Shown: positions 1-5,261 of the stretch, one piece after another
Layout: the number at the start of each line of letters is the position of its first letter
Position numbering within the stretch: position 1 is the stretch's first letter
Origin: Kofleriaceae bacterium
GTDB lineage: Bacteria; Myxococcota_A; Polyangia; Haliangiales; Haliangiaceae
Direction of reading: 5' to 3'
NCBI GenBank assembly: GCA_016763395.1
Contig: JAESTW010000022.1
Span: 1-5,261, forward strand
DNA: 5,261 nt
The notes under the pieces: model-generated
Told to the model about the DNA's origin: nothing
Databases searched by the model: none
What the model saw: the letters and a program-made list of their open reading frames with translations, nothing else
Program-made: the position numbers and the translations under genes

Positions 1-57
1 GTTCACTATGTTGTTTATATTTCGATTTAGTCATTTAGAGATCACCCCGATATTGAT
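1..57 (+). promoter_or_regulatory. AT-rich leader before the DUF2723 gene
   Basis: This stretch is visibly richer in A/T than the rest of the window. TATATT at 16-21 could serve as a -10 element, but the matching -35 would lie off the left edge, so a promoter cannot be confirmed. No good Shine-Dalgarno stands 5-10 bases before ATG 58; the nearest purine run (AGAG, 37-40) is too far away. An in-frame TAG at 28-30 bounds the gene on this side. Confidence 0.3.
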
Positions 58-100
58 ATGAAGTGCTGTGCCAGCACTGAAGAAAAAAAAGAGATCACCC
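38..100 (+). repeat. 10-bp direct repeat flanking the first start codon
   Basis: GAGATCACCC occurs at 38-47 and again exactly at 91-100, a period of 53 bases, one copy in the leader and one in codons 12-15 of the DUF2723 gene. The start codon, hairpin and A8 run lie between the copies. It is short enough to be chance, but could mark a small duplication or a paired binding site. Confidence 0.4.
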
Positions 101-1902
101 AAGATCCAAGGGAAGGTTCCGGTCTATACGGCTTGCTCTTGTTCATCGGGAGTTTCTGTCTCTTTGGCCTAAGCTCATCACCGGCGATTGGCTGGCTGGA
201 CTCGCCAGAGTTTGTCGCTCAGGCCGCAACCTTGGGAGTCGCTCATTCACCGGGACATCCGCTGCCAGCTCTTTTGGGCCGTTTTGCGTCGCTCATTCCC
301 CTCGGCGACATTGTCTGGCGTGTCAATCTCATGTCGAGTCTTTGTGCAGCGGCGACTGTCAACGTACTTTTTCACTGTGGCGTGCACTTGCTCCAAACCG
401 CTACCTGGACGCGTCTTCCCCAGCACCGGCAACGATTGGCCTTTGTCTTCGCCGGACTAGTCGCCGTCTCTTGGGCCTTCTGGGCAAACGCTGTCCGAGC
501 AGAGGTCTATTCGCTGCAGGCTCTACTCACGGTGTCCGGAATTCTGGCAGTACTGCGCTACCTGCGGACAAACAGTGCTAGCGATTTACTTCTGGCAGCC
601 TTCGTCTTCGCGCTGGGGCTAGCCAATCACCACTTACTGACGCTGGTGGTTTTCCTGCCTTCGGCACTGATTATCCTGGTACACAAACACCGTCCGAGTT
701 TGAGGCGTGCTGGATTCAGTGTTGCAATTGGCATGACGGGTCTTTGTGCACTTCTCTACCTACCCATTCGCTCTCTCACCCATCCGCTGGTAAATTTCGG
801 AGCACCACACACACTCGAGCGCTTTTACTGGACACTGAGTGGAGCGGCATTCAGTAAATCTCTTAGTTCTGATCACATAACACCGCCGCTAGATGACTTC
901 TTCGCAATACTGATTGCCCTATCGTCTACTCTGTCACTGCCTGTACTCCTACTGGCAATACTAGGTGGCTTGTTGGCACTCAACAGGGAACGGGAGCGCT
1001 CCGCAACTCTGTTGCTGGTTGCAATTTCGGTCTTGTGTATCACCGTACGGGTACTACTCGGTTTTGAAAGCAGTACCACAGACCATCACGCCTATCTCTT
1101 TCCGGCGATTTTTGCCTTGGCGCTCCTTGCCCTCTCTGGCCTCGCACACCTCTGCTCGCTGGCGATTCATGCCAAACGCCCCCTACCAAGTGCCCCTGCG
1201 ATCGCCACCTTCGCTCTTGCCCTGGTAATTCCGATAAGCCTCTGGTCCAATTGGGAGCGTACCAACTACGCCCAAGCCTACGTTTCGGACGACATCGCTC
1301 ACTGGGAGATTGACTCGCTTCCGCCGTACAGCTTGGTTCTAACCGCATACTTCCAGACAACCTTTCGCCAGTGGGCTCTATCAACAATTGAGGGAAGCAG
1401 GCCGGACATCGTACTCTTGGACCGAAGTTTTCTGAGTTACCCGGGAATGGGCGACGAAGCCAAGAGGCGCAACCCCGAATTGACCGAATTGATAGATGCT
1501 CCATTGCGCCCAGGCGTAGGCACGCCTATCGAGCTATTGTCCGATATCGCGAGCCGCCGTCCCGTCTTTGTTCAACAAAACCCCAACGTCGACTCCGGGC
1601 TTGCACAAGAGCTTGTTCCCGCGGGCCCATTCGCGGCCTTTCGCCCTCTGGACAGTTTGCAGTGGCGAGTTCTTGATGCGGACAAACAACAACGCCTCGA
1701 TGAGTTCCTAAAAGCGGCAGGAACTCCAGATCAATACGAAACGCTTCACACACTGCTTTGGCACGATGCCACACGTCTCGATCTCTATTGCGTGATTGGC
1801 GACAAAGCTGGCGCACAACAGGTGCTCGATCACGCGTTGTCCCTGGCACCTCAGGACGAATATCTGAAAGAAATCGCTATTCGCTGCGGGCTGACACAAT
1901 GA
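58..1902 (+). CDS. DUF2723 family multi-pass membrane protein (putative GT-C type glycosyltransferase)
   Basis: A 614-residue inner-membrane protein. After a charged N-terminus, a membrane segment at about residues 23-44 leads into WLDSPEF (46-52) and HSPGHP (63-68). These match the acidic loop and His-Pro-Gly signature that open DUF2723 proteins, the family that includes the eukaryotic O-mannosyltransferase TMEM260; D48 and E51 are the likely catalytic or metal-binding acids. Other family-like motifs are RAEVYSL (147-153), GLANHH (187-192), YLPIRS (234-239) and DHHAYLFP (342-349). About ten hydrophobic helices end near residue 396. The remaining 215 residues are soluble, probably periplasmic, and include LPPYSLVL, GSRPDIVLLDRS and an Ala-rich helical pair near the end that looks TPR-like. 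ATG 58 is chosen because an in-frame TAG at 28-30 leaves no other good start. It ends in tandem TGA TGA. By family, it would move a sugar from a polyprenyl-phosphate donor to an exported protein or glycan; the substrate is unknown. Family assignment is firm, enzymatic role inferred. Confidence 0.9.
   Translation: MKCCASTEEKKEITQDPREGSGLYGLLLFIGSFCLFGLSSSPAIGWLDSPEFVAQAATLGVAHSPGHPLPALLGRFASLIPLGDIVWRVNLMSSLCAAATVNVLFHCGVHLLQTATWTRLPQHRQRLAFVFAGLVAVSWAFWANAVRAEVYSLQALLTVSGILAVLRYLRTNSASDLLLAAFVFALGLANHHLLTLVVFLPSALIILVHKHRPSLRRAGFSVAIGMTGLCALLYLPIRSLTHPLVNFGAPHTLERFYWTLSGAAFSKSLSSDHITPPLDDFFAILIALSSTLSLPVLLLAILGGLLALNRERERSATLLLVAISVLCITVRVLLGFESSTTDHHAYLFPAIFALALLALSGLAHLCSLAIHAKRPLPSAPAIATFALALVIPISLWSNWERTNYAQAYVSDDIAHWEIDSLPPYSLVLTAYFQTTFRQWALSTIEGSRPDIVLLDRSFLSYPGMGDEAKRRNPELTELIDAPLRPGVGTPIELLSDIASRRPVFVQQNPNVDSGLAQELVPAGPFAAFRPLDSLQWRVLDADKQQRLDEFLKAAGTPDQYETLHTLLWHDATRLDLYCVIGDKAGAQQVLDHALSLAPQDEYLKEIAIRCGLTQ
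62..78 (+). other. Perfect 7-bp hairpin just inside the DUF2723 start codon
   Basis: AGTGCTG (62-68) and CAGCACT (72-78) are exact reverse complements around a TGC loop. The stem begins one base after the start codon, within the initiating ribosome's footprint, and is followed by an A8 run (83-90). It lacks a downstream T-run on the + strand, so it is not a terminator for this gene's own transcription direction. It may weaken or tune initiation; chance is also possible. Confidence 0.45.
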
Positions 1903-2058
1903 TGACAACTGTGCCCGGCACTTCGAGTATGCTCTTTCTGTAGCGACAAATCGCTCCTTAGCTATCGACTACCGGACAGTTTCGCCTCGCCCACAGAAAC
2001 CCCAGTAGTGCGTTCCCCTGCGAGCGCCCAACTCTATCTCCACCGAGAAAGTGTAGCG
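1903..2058. other. 156-bp intergenic gap between the two genes
   Basis: No gene, RNA or strong promoter is visible. Two small inverted repeats are present: GTGC-CCG-GCAC at 1911-1921 and AGCGA-CAAA-TCGCT at 1942-1955. Neither is followed by a T-run, so they are poor intrinsic terminators and read-through transcription into the TPR gene is plausible. After the second TGA (1903-1905) the gap has no stop in the frame shared by both genes. A weak Shine-Dalgarno sits at its right end. Confidence 0.6.
2045..2051 (+). promoter_or_regulatory. Probable ribosome binding site of the TPR gene
   Basis: GAGAAAG ends 7 bases before ATG 2059, a purine-rich run at normal Shine-Dalgarno distance though only partly complementary to the 16S tail. 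It helps decide for this ATG, because no comparable purine run precedes the in-frame GTG at 2008. Confidence 0.5.
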
Positions 2059-2160
2059 ATGACGAAAAACACAATAGCGTGCCCCTCTGTGACAAAATGG
2101 GCGGCTGCGACCGGACTAGCCCTAATAGCAGTCTCATTAGCCATTCCCACTGCCTGGGCG
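2059..2160 (+). other. Sec signal peptide of the TPR protein
   Basis: The first 34 codons give a short polar n-region with K3 and K13, a hydrophobic core of about 15 residues (AAATGLALIAVSLAI, 15-29), a helix-breaking Pro at 30 and an A-W-A cleavage box at 32-34, followed by KPRYS. The only Cys (C8) is in the n-region rather than after the core, which argues against lipoprotein processing. The signal supports ATG 2059 over the in-frame GTG at 2008, which would add 17 residues ahead of it. Confidence 0.85.
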
Positions 2161-5100
2161 AAGCCACGATACTCCCGTGACGCCTCGCTCCTGCCCCTGC
2201 CACCTGAGCAACGCAGTCCCAAGCTGGCGCCTTCCAACAGTAAGCCGATTGACACATCACCATCGTTGCCCACTTTTGATCAGCATCTTGCTGTAGAGAA
2301 AAAGAAACGTCACATCGCCAAAGCGATCGTCAACAAATATATCGAGCTAATTGCCGCAACCGATCCGACATCACCGGACATGCCGGACTATCTCTTCCGG
2401 CTGGCAGAAGCGCATGCCCAAAACCAACGCCATTGGCGGTTCCGGGCGATGAATCTCCATACCGAGATCGACGGTACAAAAGGCGATCGCCGTACGACAC
2501 TTGTCCGAAAACAACGCAAGTACTTCCGAGTCGCATCAAACGCAAAGAAGGCGGCTATCAGCATCTACACCAAACTTGCTCAAAACCGTCGGTACCGTGG
2601 CTATGGCCGAATGGACGAAGTTCTATTCTATCTCGGATACACCCTACACCAGGCAAAACGTCATGCTGAATCTCTCAAAATCTACCATCAGCTGACGACC
2701 GACTTCCCTAGTTCTAAATACGTCCCGCAAGCATACTTGAGCTTCGGAGACCACTTCTTCGAAACCGGCGATCTCGACAATGCGGCAGACTTTTACGACA
2801 AGGTTTTGCAGTATCCAAACTCCACTATCTATCCTTTTGCGATCTACAAACGGGCTTGGGTTTCTCTTAATCGCAACCAAGCAAAAGAAGCCTTGGCCTC
2901 ATTCCTAAAGGTGGCTACGCTCACCCAGGGAGACCGAGAATCCCATGCGCTCAACAAGGCGGCGAAAAGAGACTTCGTCCGAGCCTACGCTATTGTCGGA
3001 CGTGTAGACAGAGCGCTCAATTCCTTTAGACGAGTGGACAAGGTGTATGCATTCACCATGTTGGAATTACTTGGCTCGACCTACCTTGCGCAGGGCAAAG
3101 GAAAGCACGCAACACAGGTATACCGCGAACTAATCACACTCAAGCGAAAGAGCCCGTCGGTATGTGAGTGGCAAGGGAATATTCTTAGTGCTGTACTCGG
3201 TGCCGGCAACAAAGAACAGAAGTACCGTGAAATCGTCAACCTGGCTTCCGTCTATAGAGCACACAAAAAGGCCGGTATTCTCAGTGGTGCGGCACTTGAG
3301 GAATGTCGTGACATGGCGCAAGACGCTGCCAGTGCGATGGCCCTCACCTGGCACCGTGAAGCCATGCTAATGAAGAGCAAAAAAGGGCTGAGACTCGCTC
3401 AAAATCTGTACTCGATATATTTGGACACCTTTACTAGCGCCAGTGACGTCGGAACCATGCAGTACCACTATGCCGATTTACTCTGGTACCTTGCAGAAAA
3501 CGAAAGCAATGGGACGAAGGCTTCCCTGCTCTGGGAAAAAAGCGCCATTGCCTTTAGCGCAGCAGTGCGCGGTGGCAAGCTCACGGGAAAAGCTCTTAGG
3601 GAGGCCGCCTATGCGCCTGTGCTCGCTTGGAAAAACGCCCTCGACATTCGTCCTCGGACAAAACTGGCTTCTGTTTCTGGGGCCAGGATCTTGGCCACTG
3701 GCAAAGGAAAAACTCCATCCCCGCGCCCCATCGATCGACGAAGCAAGAAAATGCTTGAGGCATTCGACGTTTATACGAAATACGTTTCCCCAGGCGATCC
3801 AGAAATCGTGCTGATGCGCTTCTACAAGGCCCGTATTCTCTGGCGCTTTGACCACTTGGAAAAGGCTCTGCCACTCTTTATGTCCATCGTCCGGGACCAC
3901 TCAAGTCACGACCTTGCAGGTACCTCAGCCTGGATCACTGCAGACAGCCTCAACCGTCTCGGACATCACAGCCGATTGTCCGCCTTCGCATCCAAGACAT
4001 TGGCGAACAAATCATTTATGAAGGACAAAGACAGCCTGCGAGAACGACTAGTCCACGTTCGCATCGTCGGATTACGCCTAGAAGCGGAGCGGCTCGAAAC
4101 GAGAAAGAAGTACGTCCCATGCGGACTGAAATACATGAGTATCTTCAGTGAGTACCCCACAGAAGAGGGCATGGACGAAGTTCTCTACAACGCGGGTCGC
4201 TGTTTTCAACTCGGAAAATCCATTGGGCTTGCAATTCAAAGTTTCTCGCGGCTCGAAAGATCGTTTCCGAACTCACCACGCACACCAAAGTCACTAATCC
4301 TGATGGCCAACGCGTACGGTTCTATTGCAGCGTTTGAGCAAGCGGCTCAGAAGTACGAAGAATACGCAACTCGCTTTCCTGACGAGAAGGACGCACCTAG
4401 TGCCCTCAATAACGCCGTGACCTATCGCAAGGGAATTGGCCACGCGAAGAAGGCCGCGGCGGACATTGACAGCTACGTCCGGCGATATAGGAAGCGACAA
4501 GTAAAGGCTGCCGCTGCTGCACTCTTCGGACTGGCCGGGATTTATGAATCGTCCGGCGAGAGGACGATGGCGGCCAAAGTATACAAACGCTATCTCAGAG
4601 AGTTTGGTAGCACCGGCGGCATCGACCGAGAGCTGATTGCGACAGCGAGAATTGGCGAAATACTATGGAAACAAAGTTGTCCCAAAGCGGCGGTAAACGG
4701 TGCCTGTGTCCGTATCACGAGAGATAGAGCAACTCGCCAAAAACGCTACAAGCGACGTTCACTCTCACTGCCAACCCAGTGTGGGGACTCATCGAAGAAC
4801 CGTGTCACTCTCCTTGTCCGGGATCCACGTTTATCCAAACAAGCACAACACTATTTCAGTCTTGTTGCGAGACTGGCCCGAAGTCCCGAAGTTAAAAAGC
4901 TATCTCTAGCAAAACGGGACACCGTCGCCTTTTGGAGCTCGTCTAGTCGTTTCTATGCAAACGAGAAAGCATACGAGAAGTTCCTCTCTCTGCGTTTCCC
5001 CCAAGGGCTCAATTTTTCGCCTAATAAGCCCAAGGCTCTCGCGCACTCACAAGCTAGACTACGGACATGGATTTCCGAGAAATCCGCCCTTCTGACGCAA

Positions 5101-5261
5101 GTCAAAGCCGAATACCTACAGATTAAGGATGTTCGTATTGGTGGCCCAACATGGGCAGTGGCGGCAGCGGCGCGGGTCGGGCAATTGTATCAGAATTACT
5201 CTGGTGAATTCTTTACCGCTCCGATTCCGCGGGAAGTGCGAACAGGAGCCTTCGCCGAAGA
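2059..5261 (+). CDS. Large secreted TPR-repeat protein, 3' end beyond window
   Basis: An uninterrupted frame of 1067 codons without a stop before the right edge, so the gene is partial. Residues 1-34 are a Sec signal peptide (Lys in the n-region, hydrophobic core 15-29, AWA before the cut). There is no lipobox, so the mature protein should be soluble in the periplasm or beyond. A Pro/Ser-rich linker (35-73) precedes mainly helical sequence. Clear TPR units lie at about 185-218, 222-255 and 258-290, and again at about 705-737, 743-774 and 818-849, with the usual small/aromatic pattern and F-P/Y-P turns (DFPSS, QYPNS, SFPNS, RFPDE). A basic Pro-containing linker is at 543-564. Seven Cys occur after the signal peptide: 369, 416, 688, 715, 874, 883, 908. 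From memory, motifs such as VCEWQ, EECRD, LWKQSCP and GGPTWAVAAAARVGQLY resemble large TPR proteins of myxobacteria, some tied to gliding machinery (GltD/AgnA-like); that link is unverified. Likely a protein-binding scaffold; no catalytic motif seen. Unusually long for a TPR protein. Confidence 0.88.
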   Translation, partial: MTKNTIACPSVTKWAAATGLALIAVSLAIPTAWAKPRYSRDASLLPLPPEQRSPKLAPSNSKPIDTSPSLPTFDQHLAVEKKKRHIAKAIVNKYIELIAATDPTSPDMPDYLFRLAEAHAQNQRHWRFRAMNLHTEIDGTKGDRRTTLVRKQRKYFRVASNAKKAAISIYTKLAQNRRYRGYGRMDEVLFYLGYTLHQAKRHAESLKIYHQLTTDFPSSKYVPQAYLSFGDHFFETGDLDNAADFYDKVLQYPNSTIYPFAIYKRAWVSLNRNQAKEALASFLKVATLTQGDRESHALNKAAKRDFVRAYAIVGRVDRALNSFRRVDKVYAFTMLELLGSTYLAQGKGKHATQVYRELITLKRKSPSVCEWQGNILSAVLGAGNKEQKYREIVNLASVYRAHKKAGILSGAALEECRDMAQDAASAMALTWHREAMLMKSKKGLRLAQNLYSIYLDTFTSASDVGTMQYHYADLLWYLAENESNGTKASLLWEKSAIAFSAAVRGGKLTGKALREAAYAPVLAWKNALDIRPRTKLASVSGARILATGKGKTPSPRPIDRRSKKMLEAFDVYTKYVSPGDPEIVLMRFYKARILWRFDHLEKALPLFMSIVRDHSSHDLAGTSAWITADSLNRLGHHSRLSAFASKTLANKSFMKDKDSLRERLVHVRIVGLRLEAERLETRKKYVPCGLKYMSIFSEYPTEEGMDEVLYNAGRCFQLGKSIGLAIQSFSRLERSFPNSPRTPKSLILMANAYGSIAAFEQAAQKYEEYATRFPDEKDAPSALNNAVTYRKGIGHAKKAAADIDSYVRRYRKRQVKAAAAALFGLAGIYESSGERTMAAKVYKRYLREFGSTGGIDRELIATARIGEILWKQSCPKAAVNGACVRITRDRATRQKRYKRRSLSLPTQCGDSSKNRVTLLVRDPRLSKQAQHYFSLVARLARSPEVKKLSLAKRDTVAFWSSSSRFYANEKAYEKFLSLRFPQGLNFSPNKPKALAHSQARLRTWISEKSALLTQVKAEYLQIKDVRIGGPTWAVAAAARVGQLYQNYSGEFFTAPIPREVRTGAFAE
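2611..4184 (+). repeat. Repeated MDEVL motif opening two TPR blocks
   Basis: The 14 bases ATGGACGAAGTTCT occur at 2611-2624 and 4171-4184, exactly 520 codons apart and in the same frame, encoding MDEVLFYLG and MDEVLYNAG at residues 185 and 705. Each copy starts the first helix of a TPR run. Flanking sequences have diverged, so this is an internal repeat of protein modules rather than a recent DNA duplication. The span given covers both copies and the sequence between. Confidence 0.6.
4678..4782 (+). other. Cys-containing basic module in the TPR protein
   Basis: Residues 874-908 contain C874-x8-C883 and then C908, with a strongly basic stretch between (residues 885-900, including RQKRYKRR at 893-900). 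The module directly follows the second TPR block and separates it from the C-terminal helical region. In a periplasmic protein these Cys could form a disulfide, leaving one free or paired elsewhere; a metal site is an alternative. The spacing does not fit a c-type heme motif (CxxCH). Confidence 0.55.

Noticed and set aside
1040..1504. A 154-codon - strand frame opposite the DUF2723 gene
   Set aside because: Arg/Ser/Pro-rich composition typical of an antisense shadow; it lies across family-conserved coding sequence.
1911..1955. Small inverted repeats as a transcription terminator
   Set aside because: Stems are only 4-5 bp and no T-run follows either of them.
2008..2010. GTG as an alternative, earlier start for the TPR gene
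   Set aside because: It would put 17 extra residues before an ideal signal peptide and has no purine-rich site at the right distance.
2482..2491. GGCGATCGCC, a HIP1-like palindrome common in cyanobacteria
   Set aside because: I noticed only one full copy, within coding sequence, and the gene content does not suggest cyanobacteria.
3443..3814. A 123-codon + strand frame inside the TPR gene
   Set aside because: It overlaps the long frame that has a signal peptide and TPR pattern; its translation is Pro/Ser/Lys-rich with no domain pattern and no ribosome binding site.
3478..3900. A 140-codon - strand frame opposite the TPR gene
   Set aside because: Antisense shadow of the coding frame; no recognisable motif and overlapping another antisense frame of similar quality.
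4678..4707. C-x8-C as a heme or zinc-finger site
   Set aside because: No CxxCH for heme and no paired CxxC or His ligands for a standard zinc finger.

Overview
The window holds two genes on the + strand, both reading rightwards: a complete polytopic membrane protein of the DUF2723 (GT-C-like) family at 58-1902, and the first 1067 codons of a very large secreted tetratricopeptide-repeat (TPR) protein that starts at 2059 and runs off the right edge. I see no RNA gene, mobile element or CRISPR array.

Organism: the pairing of a DUF2723 membrane protein with a Sec-exported TPR protein of more than 1000 residues recalls myxobacteria and relatives (Myxococcota, Bradymonadales; the former delta-proteobacteria). 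From memory the TPR protein's cysteine-marked motifs also look like a family found there. Base composition is moderate, close to half G+C by eye, lower than classic soil myxobacteria, so a marine or uncultured relative is plausible. This is inference. TGG encodes Trp throughout and the only in-frame TGA codons are the tandem stop of the first gene, so the standard bacterial code applies.

Layout: 1-57 is an AT-rich leader with no clear Shine-Dalgarno. 58-1902 encodes about ten membrane segments and then a soluble C-terminal part of about 215 residues. A small perfect hairpin and an A8 run lie in its first eleven codons. 1903-2058 is a 156-bp gap without a convincing terminator or promoter. 2059-5261 begins with a textbook Sec signal peptide, a Pro/Ser-rich linker, then repeated helical-hairpin units in two clear TPR blocks (about residues 185-290 and 705-850), a Cys-containing basic segment (874-908), and a further conserved-looking helical region cut by the window end.

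How they may work together: the membrane protein would transfer a sugar from a lipid carrier on the periplasmic side, and the TPR protein would be a periplasmic scaffold. Same strand and close spacing make co-transcription possible, but nothing in the sequence proves a functional link. Both genes appear intact and ordinary in their coding signal. I found no clear evidence of a new system; the most unusual points are the Cys/basic module of the TPR protein, the repeated TPR-block opening motif, and the start region of the first gene.
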